Below the pieces are notes generated by a model that searched no databases, was not told where the DNA came from, and saw only the letters and a list, made by a program, of their open reading frames with translations. Source: Deltaproteobacteria bacterium (GTDB taxonomy: Bacteria; Desulfobacterota; Binatia; UBA9968; JAJDTQ01). From it: a DNA stretch of 64,000 nt. Made by a program: the position numbers and the translations under genes. Location of the stretch: NCBI GenBank assembly GCA_026712905.1, contig JAPOPM010000081.1, forward strand, positions 1 to 64,000. Reading direction: 5' to 3'. This document shows, piece by piece, positions 53,329 to 63,041 of the stretch (position 1 is its first letter; each line of letters begins with the position of its first letter).

Positions 53329-54492
53329 TCACGCCGCGTCCAGATGGAAGAAGCGCACGGCGTTGCCGGCGAGCATCAACTCCCGCTCGTCGTCGGGCAC
53401 GCCGGCGAGCTGTTGCTCCATGATCTCCAGGGAACGGGGCCAGTGGGTGACGATGTGGGGGAAGTCCGTGGACCACATGATCTTGTCCACGCCCACGTGG
53501 TGGCGCAGGTCCACGCCGATGGGGTCGTCGAAGAAGCCCCACAGGGCGTGCTCCTTGAGGTACTCGCTGGGGAGCCGGTCCAGGCGTTTGAGCCCCAGCA
53601 GCCGTTCGGCCCATGGGGCGCTGACCTTATAGGCCTGGTCCATCTGCTGGTAGAAGTACGGGATCCAGCCGATGTTGTTCTCCGCCCAGTAGATGCGCAG
53701 CTTGGGGAAGCGGTCGAAGACGCCGGCGAGCACGAGCTGCGCGGCCTCCACGGCGCCGCAGTGATAGATGCCGTGACGGGCAATACGCTGGAGGAAGTCG
53801 GGCGGACGTTCCTCCCCTTGCGGCTCTCTCGGGTACTTCAGGTGATAGACGTCGCGCCCGCGCGTCCGTTGCGGGAACGAGGTGTGGATGGTGAGGGGCA
53901 TGTCCAGGTCCAGCGCCGCCGCCCAGAAGCGGTCATCCTCGGGCGTGGGATGGCCCTTGCCGCTGGGATAGGTATGCAGCCGCACCGTTTTGAAGCCCTT
54001 CTCGGCGCAGCGTGTCATCTCGGCGATGTCCTCGTCGACCCCGATGTTGGGCAGCACGGCCACGCCGAGAAGCCGGTCCGGCGCCGCCGCGCAGAAATCC
54101 TCGATGAAGTAGTCGTTGAAGGCGCGCACGATGGCCAGAAACGCGTCCTTGTCCCGGATGGCGGTGTTGCGCGCCTCGGTGGCGTAGAGCACCTCGGCAT
54201 CGATGCCGTCGGCGTCCTGCTCCTTGAGCCGCTCCTCGCCCGTGCCCGCGCCACGGGCGCCGTCGAAGTCGAGGCCCACGGGACTGAACTCTTCGGGCGA
54301 CTTGCCCGCGAACTGGTTGGTGCCGCTGTACTCGATGGGCTTGCCTTCCTCGACGATGGCGTCCATGCCGTTGGACAGCTTGATGCGCCGAGGAGCCCGG
54401 TCACGGTATTTCGCCGGAACCCGGGGGGTCCACATGTCCGGGGGCGATTCGAAGTGGCTGTCCGCCGAAATGTAACGATACTGCCGCGCCAT
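53329..54492 (-). CDS. ACMSD-type amidohydrolase family protein
   Basis: A 387-residue TIM-barrel protein starting YRYISADSHFESPPDMWTPRVPAKYRDRAP; the metal motif is DSH. Later IHTSFPQRTRGRDVYHLKYPRE, YWAENNIGWIPYFYQQMDQAY and the catalytic WSTDFPHIVTHWPRS. It is 28 bases downstream of an M29-like aminopeptidase/oxygenase-fold gene, so they form one transcript. A paralogue of the proteins at 20,081, 38,594 and 63,042. Confidence 0.86.
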   Translation of the reverse strand: MARQYRYISADSHFESPPDMWTPRVPAKYRDRAPRRIKLSNGMDAIVEEGKPIEYSGTNQFAGKSPEEFSPVGLDFDGARGAGTGEERLKEQDADGIDAEVLYATEARNTAIRDKDAFLAIVRAFNDYFIEDFCAAAPDRLLGVAVLPNIGVDEDIAEMTRCAEKGFKTVRLHTYPSGKGHPTPEDDRFWAAALDLDMPLTIHTSFPQRTRGRDVYHLKYPREPQGEERPPDFLQRIARHGIYHCGAVEAAQLVLAGVFDRFPKLRIYWAENNIGWIPYFYQQMDQAYKVSAPWAERLLGLKRLDRLPSEYLKEHALWGFFDDPIGVDLRHHVGVDKIMWSTDFPHIVTHWPRSLEIMEQQLAGVPDDERELMLAGNAVRFFHLDAA

Positions 54493-54520
54493 GAACGATC
54501 CTCCGCGTCGATTGAAGCCG

Positions 54521-55702
54521 TCAGCGCGGCGTCTGCAACCACCGCTCCGGTTCCAGCCCCGGCCGGTCGGGATACTTGGCGGCGATCTCCCGCACCTTCG
54601 GATGGCTGGCGGCGGCCGGGCGCCCGTCCTTGTAGATGTAGTTGTCCCCTACCCTGAGAGTGCCGCCGCGCATCTCGCCGGAGATGTGCATGAGGTACGG
54701 GAAGGTCTTGGTGGTGCGGCTGTTGCCCATGTGGAAGTGGAAGCTGCTCCAGTGGTGGTGCTCGACGAAGTGCCGGTAGGGCGTGTTCGGACACTGGTGC
54801 GGCTCCAGGATGGCGGACGGATGCACGCCGCCGTGGAAGCCGCGCACCTCGTACGCCTTCTCCCCCAGGTACTTGGACATGAACTTGTAGAAGCGGGTGA
54901 GGGTATCGGCTTCTTCCCCGCCCTCGAACTTGCGCATGTAGCCGCCTTCGATGTGCACCCGCACCGGCTCCTTGAAGGGACAGGGCACACCGATGTGCCG
55001 GCCCCAGATGACGCCGATCTCGTCGATGATGCCGAGGCCCTCGGCCGCGCTCGACCGGATGGAGGGGAAGACCCCTTCGGGGAACGGGCGGTACAGGCCC
55101 ACGGTGCGGTAGTCGGCGTAGTGCTCCGCGCCCAAGGGCTTCTCGACAATGCCCTCGATGTAGGAGCCGTTGGGATGCTCCATCACCCACTTGGCGCCGG
55201 GGGTCACCAGGGCCGCGGTCTGGATGCGGATCTCGGAGACCAGCTCGTACGGGGTGAGCCCCCAGTTGCTGGCCAGCAGCGGCGCCGTGGTGGCCATGTT
55301 GCGCGCCAGCGGGATGTCGCGCTCCTCCAGGATCTCCGGGATCTCCCGCAGCTCTTCCTCGTAGGTGAAGTCGACGCCGTAGCTGATGAGCACGTCGGCT
55401 CCCTGGATGGCGTTGCGCACCACCTTGGGCACGCGCCACGCCTTGCCCGGGTCGGCGCCGTCGCCCCAGAGCACGGTGGGCCGCACGGGCGTGTCGGTCC
55501 ACAGCACGTAGGGGTCGGCACCGCGCTGCTGCACCGCGGCCTGCACCCACGCCACCGCGTCCTCGTCCACGAGGTTGAGGCCGCCGTAGTTGCCGTCGTG
55601 CACGGCGAGGATCAGCACCTGCATGCCGGGCTGCACGTTGGCGCAGTTGTCCACGAGATCGTTGACCGCGATGGCGGCCTGTCTGGGAATCAATGAAGCC
55701 AT
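54521..55702 (-). CDS. M29 aminopeptidase-fold protein (NicX-like)
   Basis: A 393-residue protein of the thermophilic metalloaminopeptidase (M29) fold, which also includes 2,5-dihydroxypyridine dioxygenase NicX. It starts IAVNDLVDNCANVQPGMQVLIL and has AKWVMEHPNGSYIEGIVEKPLG, the metal-site region GFHGGVHPSAILEPHQCPN and EHHHWSSFHFHMGNSRTTK, a His-rich stretch. The clustering of His and Glu near the C-terminus suits a single Fe or Co site. The downstream amidohydrolase suggests joint catabolism of a cyclic compound. Confidence 0.7.
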   Translation of the reverse strand: MASLIPRQAAIAVNDLVDNCANVQPGMQVLILAVHDGNYGGLNLVDEDAVAWVQAAVQQRGADPYVLWTDTPVRPTVLWGDGADPGKAWRVPKVVRNAIQGADVLISYGVDFTYEEELREIPEILEERDIPLARNMATTAPLLASNWGLTPYELVSEIRIQTAALVTPGAKWVMEHPNGSYIEGIVEKPLGAEHYADYRTVGLYRPFPEGVFPSIRSSAAEGLGIIDEIGVIWGRHIGVPCPFKEPVRVHIEGGYMRKFEGGEEADTLTRFYKFMSKYLGEKAYEVRGFHGGVHPSAILEPHQCPNTPYRHFVEHHHWSSFHFHMGNSRTTKTFPYLMHISGEMRGGTLRVGDNYIYKDGRPAAASHPKVREIAAKYPDRPGLEPERWLQTPR

Positions 55703-55938
55703 GAGAAGGACCTCCCGGCGAGAGTGAGTTGCGTGAACATCCGAAGCTTCAGCACGTATACATCCGGCCGCGAAACCCTGTCAACGCGGCCTCGTGGCAC
55801 CCCCTCCCTCGGCCCGCGGGCTCGTATTGACACCCCCAGGGCGAGTTGATAGCGTGGCGGCCGAGCGAGACGGTTTTCGCCCCGGCCTTCGCCGGTGACC
55901 CGCTCGCATCCCCCGCCCGCCCCAAGAAGGGAGAAACC

Positions 55939-56889
55939 ATGATCCAAGCAAGCGACATCCACGGCGTGATGGCCATGATGCCGTCCTTCACAACCGACGA
56001 CGCCGACTCGCCGCGCGCGAAGGACACGATCAACGTGCCGGAGCTGGAGCGCAGCGTCGACCAGGCGGTGCGCGACGGCATCAACGTGCTCACCACCACC
56101 GGCACCTTCGGCGAGTGCCACACTCTCCTGTGGGACGAGTTCGCGACCCTCACCGAGGCCACCGTCGCCACCGTGAACAGGCGCATTCCCGTGGTCATCG
56201 GCTGCACGAGCCTGAACACGCGCGAAGTGCTGATCAAGATGGACCATGCCGCCAAGGCCGGGGCTGACGCGGTGCTCGTGGGCGTGCCCTTCTACTTCAA
56301 GTCGAGCGTGCCCAACGCCGTGCAGTTCTACTTCGACCTGGCGGACGAGCATCCCGAGCTGGGCATCTTCATCTACCACAACCCGCGCAACCACCACATC
56401 CACATTCCGGTGCCGGCGTTCAAGGAGCTGGTCAGCCGGCCCAACATCGTCGGCATGAAGGACAGCCACCGCACCCCCATGCAGTTCATGCAGCTCATGG
56501 ACATCGTGCGCGGCAAGATCAGCGTCATGACCAACCAGAACCAGATGTTCCCCTACATGACCATGGGGGCCGCCGGATGCTGGTCCATCAACGCGTGGAT
56601 GGGCCCTTCGCCGGTGATCCGGGCCTACCAGGCAGGCCGCGAGGGCCGCTGGGACGAGGTCAAGGAGATCTGCATGGCCATGGCGCGGGTGGGCGGAAAG
56701 GATCCGAGCCTGACCGATCCAGTGGAAGGCAAGATCTCCATCAACGAAGCCGGTTACTGCTACGCCGGGCCGGGCAGACCGCCCTTCCGGGTCACCACGG
56801 ACGAGACCCGGGCGGAGGCCAAGGCCATCGCCCAGCGCTGGCGCAAGCTGTGCGAGACCTACCCGCTGCAAGCCGAGGCCGCGGCCTGA
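55939..56889 (+). CDS. DapA-family aldolase (dihydrodipicolinate synthase/NahE-like)
   Basis: A 316-residue class I aldolase barrel. Schiff-base Lys174 in VGMKDSHRTP, Tyr146 in IFIYHNPRN, and the GTFGEC loop (residues 55-60) are present. Sequence around LTTTGTFGECHTLLWDEFATL is like trans-o-hydroxybenzylidenepyruvate hydratase-aldolase of naphthalene degradation rather than true DapA. ATG at 55,939 has AAGAAGGGAG upstream. A gentisate-dioxygenase-like cupin follows, consistent with an aromatic pathway via pyruvate release. Confidence 0.86.
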   Translation: MIQASDIHGVMAMMPSFTTDDADSPRAKDTINVPELERSVDQAVRDGINVLTTTGTFGECHTLLWDEFATLTEATVATVNRRIPVVIGCTSLNTREVLIKMDHAAKAGADAVLVGVPFYFKSSVPNAVQFYFDLADEHPELGIFIYHNPRNHHIHIPVPAFKELVSRPNIVGMKDSHRTPMQFMQLMDIVRGKISVMTNQNQMFPYMTMGAAGCWSINAWMGPSPVIRAYQAGREGRWDEVKEICMAMARVGGKDPSLTDPVEGKISINEAGYCYAGPGRPPFRVTTDETRAEAKAIAQRWRKLCETYPLQAEAAA

Positions 56890-56959
56890 GGCGCGCGGGA
56901 CGAGTTCGTCGGGATCACGCGCACGGGGGCCGGCAAATCGGACCGAAAAGGATACTGGA

Positions 56960-57982
56960 ATGGCCAAGGTCGCATCCGACAACCAGAAGAGACGTGACGA
57001 GTTGCACGCAAGGTTCGCCGATCTCGGCTTGGTGGGCTACTGGCAGCGCCAGCGCGAGCACCACAATGTCGAGCCCAGGCTCTGGCGCTGGGACGACGTC
57101 CATCCCGCGCTGATGCAAGCCGCCGACGTGATCACCCTCGGCTCGGAGGCTTTCCGGCGCAACGTCGGCCTGGAGACCGCAAGCCGCACCATCATCATGG
57201 GCTACCAGATCGTCATGCCCGGCGAAGCCGCACCCGCCCACCGCCACACCAACACCGCGCTCCGGTTCGTGGTGCAGGGTGGCGGCGCCTACACCACATC
57301 CAACGGCGAGCCCATGACCATGCAGCCGGGGGACCTGCTGATCCAGCCCAACTGGGTGTGGCACGACCATGTGAACGACTCCAAGGAACCCATCATCTGG
57401 ATCGACGCCCTCGACGTCGGCGTGGTCAACTTCCTCGGCGCCTCCCGGTTTCGGGAAGAGTGGTCGGAAGGGGTCCAGCAGCCTCTGACCCGCAAGGAAG
57501 GCGCGTCGCGCCGCCTCTTCGGCCCCATCCGGCAACCCGAAGTGCATTACGAGGGCGCCGCCGGCGTGCCCTACCACTACAAGTGGGACGAAACCCTGGA
57601 GGCCTTGAACACGGTGGCGGACGCTGGCGGCGGCGACCCCCACGACGGCGTCCTCCTCGAATACAAGAACCCCGTTACCGGCGGCCACACGTTCCTGACC
57701 ATGACCTGCCACATCCAGATGCTGCTGCCCGGCCAGACCACCCGCCCGCACCGCCACACGGGCACCACCCACTACCACGCCGTCCAGGGCCAGGGCGTCA
57801 CCGTCGTCGACCGCGACGAGCCCATCGAGCTCGAATGGGACATCAACGACGCCTTCACCCTGCCCCCCTGGCGCTGGCACCACTTCCGCAACGCGTCGGA
57901 AACCGAGCCGGCAATTCTTTTCTCCGTCACCGACCGGCCGATGCTGGAGATGACCGGGCTGGATCGGGAGGAGAGAGCGTAA
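56960..57982 (+). CDS. Gentisate 1,2-dioxygenase-like bicupin
   Basis: A 340-residue protein with two cupin domains. The first has PAHRHTNTALRFVVQGGGAYT (metal-binding His-x-His, residues about 94-114) and WVWHDHVND. The second has TRPHRHTGTTHYHAVQGQGVT and WRWHHFRNAS. Gentisate dioxygenases open gentisate or salicylate rings with Fe(II). Length matches. The preceding DapA-type aldolase supports an aromatic ring-cleavage route. Confidence 0.88.
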   Translation: MAKVASDNQKRRDELHARFADLGLVGYWQRQREHHNVEPRLWRWDDVHPALMQAADVITLGSEAFRRNVGLETASRTIIMGYQIVMPGEAAPAHRHTNTALRFVVQGGGAYTTSNGEPMTMQPGDLLIQPNWVWHDHVNDSKEPIIWIDALDVGVVNFLGASRFREEWSEGVQQPLTRKEGASRRLFGPIRQPEVHYEGAAGVPYHYKWDETLEALNTVADAGGGDPHDGVLLEYKNPVTGGHTFLTMTCHIQMLLPGQTTRPHRHTGTTHYHAVQGQGVTVVDRDEPIELEWDINDAFTLPPWRWHHFRNASETEPAILFSVTDRPMLEMTGLDREERA

Positions 57983-58042
57983 GCCTCGGCGGCACCGCTG
58001 CACACGGACACGGAAACCCGGCCCGAGAAACGGCTCTTCCGT

Positions 58043-58420
58043 TCAGAAGGTGATTCGACGGACGCCTTCGACGGCGTCAAGATGCCTATCGTTGCTTAAT
58101 ACCGGCTGGTTGTGTTGACGGGCCAACGCCGAGATCCAGACGTCATTCGGCGGTATGGGAGTGCCCGAACGCCTGAGTTGGACGCGAATGTCCGCGTAGA
58201 CATCAGCCGTAGCCGACGTCACGGCAGCGATTTCCGTCAGCGGCAAGTACCGGGCAAGCCATTCCTCGTAACGGCTTCGATACCGTGACTGACGGATACC
58301 GAAGTAGTACTCCCCAAGGACAACACTGGGCACCACCAAGCGTTCCGCCGACCGAAGCGCCGCCATGATTTCCGCGCGACCCTCTGCCCAGGCAGACAAG
58401 GCGTTGGTGTCGAGGATCAT
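58043..58420 (-). CDS. vapC: VapC-type PIN toxin
   Basis: A 125-residue PIN nuclease with all four acidic sites: Asp4 (MILDTNALSAW), Glu37 (VVLGEYYFG), Asp93 (PPNDVWISALA) and Asp111 (SNDRHLD). VapC toxins cut tRNA or rRNA. The start overlaps the antitoxin stop by ATGA. All active residues are present, so the module looks functional. Confidence 0.9.
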   Translation of the reverse strand: MILDTNALSAWAEGRAEIMAALRSAERLVVPSVVLGEYYFGIRQSRYRSRYEEWLARYLPLTEIAAVTSATADVYADIRVQLRRSGTPIPPNDVWISALARQHNQPVLSNDRHLDAVEGVRRITF

Positions 58421-58683
58421 GACAGGTCTTCGGAGGAGAGGCGCTCGAACGCCTCCTCAATCACACTGAGAACGCGACGGGTCTCGCTCGAGAGATCCGC
58501 GAGTTCGCCGAACCCGGCCATCCATGGAGGATCCGTTCCGCCGGTGCGGACATCCTTCGTTTGGTTCCGAAGTTGCTCGACGAGCGCTTCAGTGAAAAAC
58601 CGCTTGAGCGTAATACCGCGTGCGGCCGCGACGATCTTCGCCTGCCTAAACACGGCATCGGGGAGCTCGATGGTAGTCTTCAT
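58417..58683 (-). CDS. vapB: VapB-type ribbon-helix-helix antitoxin
   Basis: An 88-residue protein starting MKTTIELPDAVFRQAKIVAAARGITLKRFFTEAL, a ribbon-helix-helix DNA-binding N-terminus. The tail (FGELADLSSETRRVLSVIEEAFERL) would wrap the toxin. It overlaps vapC by four bases and should autoregulate the pair. The ATG at 58,683 is chosen; the frame from 58,779 includes unconserved sequence. Confidence 0.85.
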   Translation of the reverse strand: MKTTIELPDAVFRQAKIVAAARGITLKRFFTEALVEQLRNQTKDVRTGGTDPPWMAGFGELADLSSETRRVLSVIEEAFERLSSEDLS

Positions 58684-58756
58684 GGACCCATATTTCCATA
58701 AATATGGCCTTGACTCAAGCACCTCGACATCCTCCGGTCCCCGTACACGCGGCGAA

Positions 58757-59797
58757 TCAGCGCGCGTTGCCTTGCTCAAGCTCCGGGGCGGAGCCCATCA
58801 ATCCAGCCACCAGTTCGAAGGACCGCAGCCGCTTGGCGTGATCATGGATGTTCGCGGTGATCATGACCTCGTCGGCTCCGGTGCGGTCGACGAAGGCGGC
58901 GATCCCGCGTTCGACCGTAACGGGCGCACCGACGGCGGAGCAGGACAGAGACTCCTGGATCATCGCACGCTCGTGCGGCGCCACTTGATCTTCAAAACCG
59001 GCGACCGGCGGCGGCAGCGTGCCCCGCAGACCGCGGCGCCGGTTGACGAAGGACTGCAGGATCGAGGTCCTGAGGAAGTGGGCTTCCTCGTCGGTATCGG
59101 CGGCGACGACGGTCATCCCCACCATGACATAGGGCCTGTCCAGTTGCGCCGACGGCTCGAAGCGCTGGCGGTAGACGGCGATGGCCTGCATAAGGGCCGC
59201 CGGCGCAAAGTGCGAGGCAAAGGCATAGGGAAGCCCGAGGGCGGCGGCTAGCTGGGCGCCGTAGAGGCTGGAGCCCAGGATCCAGATCGGCACGTTCAGG
59301 CCGGCGCCCGGGACGGCGTGCACGAACTGGTCCGGTGCCGGTTCCTTGAAATAGTGTCGCAGTTCCAGCACGTCTTGCGGGAAGTCGTCAATATTGCCGA
59401 CCAAGGTGCGGCGCAGAGCACGCTCGGTGTTGCGGTCGGTGCCGGGTGCGCGACCCACGCCCAGATCGATCCGGCCTGAAAAGAGCGCCGCGAGGGTACC
59501 GAATTGTTCGGCGATGACGAGCGGGGCATGGTTGGCCAGCATGACCCCGCCGGCGCCGACCCGGATGGTCGCGGTTGCCTGGGCGACCTGGCCGACCACC
59601 ACCGCCGTCGCCGCGCTGGCGATTCCGGCCATGTTGTGATGCTCGGCCAGCCAATAGCGCGTATAGCCCCAACCATCGGCATGACGCGCCAAGTCGATGG
59701 TATTGAGCAACGCCTGGCGAGCGTCGCCGCCCTCGACGATGGGTGACAGGTCAAGAACGGAGAGCGGTGTGTCCAGCATCGGAACACTATAGGCCAT
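58757..59797 (-). CDS. LLM-class (luciferase-like) flavin-dependent oxidoreductase
   Basis: A 346-residue bacterial luciferase-like TIM barrel. It starts [50 protein letters not shown] and has [44 protein letters not shown], the MsnO8-like group signature. It needs reduced FMN. The internal Met at 59,779 is an equally likely start. Substrate unknown. Confidence 0.88.
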   Translation of the reverse strand: MAYSVPMLDTPLSVLDLSPIVEGGDARQALLNTIDLARHADGWGYTRYWLAEHHNMAGIASAATAVVVGQVAQATATIRVGAGGVMLANHAPLVIAEQFGTLAALFSGRIDLGVGRAPGTDRNTERALRRTLVGNIDDFPQDVLELRHYFKEPAPDQFVHAVPGAGLNVPIWILGSSLYGAQLAAALGLPYAFASHFAPAALMQAIAVYRQRFEPSAQLDRPYVMVGMTVVAADTDEEAHFLRTSILQSFVNRRRGLRGTLPPPVAGFEDQVAPHERAMIQESLSCSAVGAPVTVERGIAAFVDRTGADEVMITANIHDHAKRLRSFELVAGLMGSAPELEQGNAR

Positions 59798-59854
59798 CGT
59801 CGGCGAAGGGCCAACGCGGCGTTGGCGGCAAATCCCGAACTTTGACCTGAGAAA

Positions 59855-61600
59855 CTACTGCGCGATGGACTGCCCGATGACCTTCCTGCCCGCGATGACG
59901 AAGATCAGGTTGAAGGTGATCAGCACCACCAGCATGGCGGCGGACTCGTTGAAGTGCCCGCCGATGAAGGCCTCGTAGATGATATTCGCCACCAGCACGC
60001 TGCCGGCCGACGCCAGCAGCAGCGCCACGGAGAAGTCCTTGGCGGCGTGCACCAGTACCCAGAGCCATCCGCTGAGAAAGGCCGGGATCAGGAGCCGCAG
60101 CGTGATGCGCAGGAAGGTCTGCAGGTTGTTGGCGCCGCTCGCCTGCGAGGCCTCCTCCAGCTCGTGGTGGAGCTGCAGCATGGCGGAGTGCATGAGCCGG
60201 GTGCCGAAAGCCAAGTAGCGGGCCACGAACGCCAGGGTCAGCAGGATCAGCGTGCCGTAGAGCGGCGTACCCACGAACATGAGGAAGAGCGCCAGGGTCG
60301 AGATGACGCCCGGGATGGCCAAGGGCATGAACGCCACGACGTTGATGAGGTCCGTGAGCCTGGAGGGTCGGCGCACCAACAGCCAGCCGATGAAACTCAC
60401 CAGCAGCATGGTCAGCGTGGCGGCCTCCAGCGCGACGATCAGAGTGTTGACGAAGTAGCTGCCGAAGAAACGGTAGTCCAGGAGCCGCGTGTAGTGGAGC
60501 AGCGTCCAGCGCATGTCCGCGGCGAACTCCAGCACCGGCGGCACGTAGAAGCGCAGGAAGCTCGCGTACAGCAGGATGGCGAACGGCAGCACCACCTTCA
60601 TCAGGATGAAGAGCGCCACCGCGCCCAGGGCCACGTACCGCCAGCGCCCGAGGGGGATGAGCCGGGGGCGGTAGCCCTTGCCCGTGATCACGGCGAACTG
60701 GGAGGTTTGGCGCACCAAGCGAATGTAGATGAGGCTTCCCAGCACCCCCATGGCCAACCCCAGCATGCCGAAGGCCGCCGGAATGCCGTAGTTGACACCC
60801 AGGTCCGCCGAAGGCAGCAGGCTGAAGAAGATCTTGGTGGACAGAAGCTCGATCCCGGCGGTGGGCCCCAGGGCCAGCGGCAACTCCAGGGACTCCAGGC
60901 CGGTGACGAAGAAATAGATGCCCACCGCGGCCACGCCCGGGCGCATGAGCGGCGCGGTCACGGTGCGCAGCACCTGCCAGCGCGAGGCCCCGGACGTTAG
61001 CGCGGCCTCCTCCAGGGCCGGGTCCATCTGGCGCAGCACCGCGGTGAGGAAGAGCCACATGGTCGGAATGATGCCGAGCACGTGGACGAAGACCAGCCCG
61101 GTCATGCTGAAGATGTTGAACGGCCCCTCGCCCGACTCGATGCCGAAGAGCATGCGCAGATACACGTTGACGGTGCCGCCCCGGGGCCCCAGCAGCAGCA
61201 CCCATCCCAGTGCCGTGGCGAACACCGGCGTGCTCATGGGAACGAACATGAGCACGTACATGGAGTTGCGCAGCGGCATGTCCGTGCGCTCGGTGAGGAA
61301 CGCGAATCCGAACGCGATGGGCAGCGCGAACAGCACCCCCAGCCCGGAGTACAGCAGCGTGTCGCGGATGATGGGCGTGAAGTCGGCGCCGGTGAAGGCC
61401 TCGATGTAGGGAGAGACGGTGAAAGGGCCGGGCTCGAGCGGCAGCAGCCCTTCGGGACGGAAGCTCGCCAGCACCATGAAGAACAGCGGCACGATGACCA
61501 GCACCACCAGCACCGCGAGCACGGACAGGGCGCCGGGCTGCCGGAACTGCCGCAGCCGGGACAGGGCCGGCTGCGAATGCGCGCCTGGGGGACTTCCCAT
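59855..61600 (-). CDS. FbpB-type ABC transporter permease (12 TM)
   Basis: A 581-residue permease formed of two fused six-helix halves. EAA loops with the ALEEAALTSGASRWQVLRTVTAPLMRP consensus in the first half and LEEASQASGANNLQTFLRITLRLLIPAF in the second half mark the ATPase contacts. This architecture is typical of Fe(III), thiamine and phosphonate importers. It is 109 bases after the binding-protein gene. No ATPase gene is in the window. It exports nothing; ligand unknown. Confidence 0.88.
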   Translation of the reverse strand: MGSPPGAHSQPALSRLRQFRQPGALSVLAVLVVLVIVPLFFMVLASFRPEGLLPLEPGPFTVSPYIEAFTGADFTPIIRDTLLYSGLGVLFALPIAFGFAFLTERTDMPLRNSMYVLMFVPMSTPVFATALGWVLLLGPRGGTVNVYLRMLFGIESGEGPFNIFSMTGLVFVHVLGIIPTMWLFLTAVLRQMDPALEEAALTSGASRWQVLRTVTAPLMRPGVAAVGIYFFVTGLESLELPLALGPTAGIELLSTKIFFSLLPSADLGVNYGIPAAFGMLGLAMGVLGSLIYIRLVRQTSQFAVITGKGYRPRLIPLGRWRYVALGAVALFILMKVVLPFAILLYASFLRFYVPPVLEFAADMRWTLLHYTRLLDYRFFGSYFVNTLIVALEAATLTMLLVSFIGWLLVRRPSRLTDLINVVAFMPLAIPGVISTLALFLMFVGTPLYGTLILLTLAFVARYLAFGTRLMHSAMLQLHHELEEASQASGANNLQTFLRITLRLLIPAFLSGWLWVLVHAAKDFSVALLLASAGSVLVANIIYEAFIGGHFNESAAMLVVLITFNLIFVIAGRKVIGQSIAQ

Positions 61601-61709
61601 GGCTGCTACAAGGGCCGGGGGTGGGCCACCGAAGCGGGACGGCTCGGCTCGGGATGTGCGCTACACCCCAGCCGCGCCGCAACCGCCGGTGCTCGGAGGC
61701 CGGACCGCC

Positions 61710-62843
61710 CTATTCCGTGATCTTCTTCTTGCTTGCGATTCCGGCCTTCAGAGCGTTGATGGCGGTCTTGCGGTACTTCCCCGCGAGCTTCGCCTGCTCT
61801 TCGGTCCTGGGTCCGGCAACCTGTTCCACGGACTTGATGCCGTGCTGGCGCGCCAACTTCACCAGCGGCAGGCGGTCCGCCTCCTCCTCGTATATGCGGA
61901 ACACTCCCCCGCCGGTGATGGCGGCCTCGGTGTAGTTGCCGTCGAAATGGTTCCAGCCCCAGTAGAGGGCCGCCATGTTGGGATCGTTGACGCCGGGCTG
62001 GATGAGGCAGGAAACCGTGAGGTTGCCCAGCACCATGCCCGCGAAGGTCATGTCGAGCGGCGCGCCCAGCGTTTTCTGCTGCACGACCTGGACCATGGAA
62101 GCCACCGCGATGTCGCCCTCACCCTGGATGAGCGCCTGCAAAACGCCCGAGGTGCCGCCGGAAACCAGCCTGACACCGTTGGCGCCGAGGTTGTGGGCGT
62201 ACACTCGCAGCCGCTCCTCGCTCCAGCCAGGGGCGAACGGCAACACGTACAGGCCCAGCGCGCGCACGTCCCAGACCACCCGGTTGCGCCATTTCTCGTC
62301 CGTCAGGTCCTCGAACCGGATCCCCTTCAGCTCTTCGGGCTTCACCTTCCGGGTGTTGTACACGATCGTCCAGGTCCCCTGCTGGTGGTGCAGGCAATGG
62401 TCGCGCAACGATGCCCCGCCGGCGCTCTTAATGTCCGGGACCGCCGCGCGCAGTTTTCGCGCCAGGGGCCAGCCCTCGTAGACGGCCTCCCACGGCGGCT
62501 GCCGGGTGTGGCCGGCCTTGAACATGCGCAGCACCAGCGGCAGCCCGCCGTCCCACATGTCCACCACGCCGCGGCCCGTCTTGGCCGCCTGCATGATCTT
62601 CACCGGAGCCTTGCGGTGATGGCCGGGCTCCGATTCCAGGCGCAGCTTGAAACCAAAGCGCTTCTGGAAGGCATCTTCCTTGGCGCGAATGATCTCCGGC
62701 GGCACCCCCTCCAGAGTCATGGTGATGACGCCGCTCGACGCCTTGGCCTTGGCCACCAGGTCGTCGAGGGCCGACGCCTCGGCCATGCCGGACAGCGCCC
62801 CGAAGAGAAAGACGGTGGTTGCGACAGAGAGAATAGAACGCAT
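61710..62843 (-). CDS. ABC transporter substrate-binding protein (family 1)
   Basis: A 377-residue secreted binding protein with a signal peptide (residues 1-23; GMAEA-SA) and VAKAKASSGVITMTLEGVPPEIIRAKEDAFQKRFGFKLRLESEPG, then TIVYNTRKVKPEELKGIRFEDLTDEKWRNRVV. This is the Fe/spermidine-like group. It precedes the fused permease gene on the same strand. The ligand is not deducible. Confidence 0.88.
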   Translation of the reverse strand: MRSILSVATTVFLFGALSGMAEASALDDLVAKAKASSGVITMTLEGVPPEIIRAKEDAFQKRFGFKLRLESEPGHHRKAPVKIMQAAKTGRGVVDMWDGGLPLVLRMFKAGHTRQPPWEAVYEGWPLARKLRAAVPDIKSAGGASLRDHCLHHQQGTWTIVYNTRKVKPEELKGIRFEDLTDEKWRNRVVWDVRALGLYVLPFAPGWSEERLRVYAHNLGANGVRLVSGGTSGVLQALIQGEGDIAVASMVQVVQQKTLGAPLDMTFAGMVLGNLTVSCLIQPGVNDPNMAALYWGWNHFDGNYTEAAITGGGVFRIYEEEADRLPLVKLARQHGIKSVEQVAGPRTEEQAKLAGKYRKTAINALKAGIASKKKITE

Positions 62844-62907
62844 GGGATGGCCCTCCTTGTTACCGAGGCTTGGCGCTCGGGGTTCGGGGCGACGACCGCA
62901 TAGACCC

Positions 62908-63004
62908 CGTATTCGTCATTCCCGCGAAACAGGCTGTGTCAAAACGCCATCTGAGAGAGGCAACAACTCCCTGAATCGTCATTCCCGCGAAAGCGGGAAT
63001 GACG
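62908..63004. repeat. Partial copy of the CAGGCTGTGTCAAAAC / ATTCCCGCGAAAGCGGGAAT repeat
   Basis: CGTCATTCCCGCGAAACAGG at about 62,912 is followed by GCTGTGTCAAAACGCC and, after about 25 bases, by ATCGTCATTCCCGCGAAAGC with its inverse GGGAATGACG at about 62,994-63,003. The right half of the larger palindrome seen at 24,037-24,266 is missing. Confidence 0.75.
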
Positions 63005-63041
63005 CTCTGTTACGTAGTTGCCTCATTTCGATTTCGCTTCG

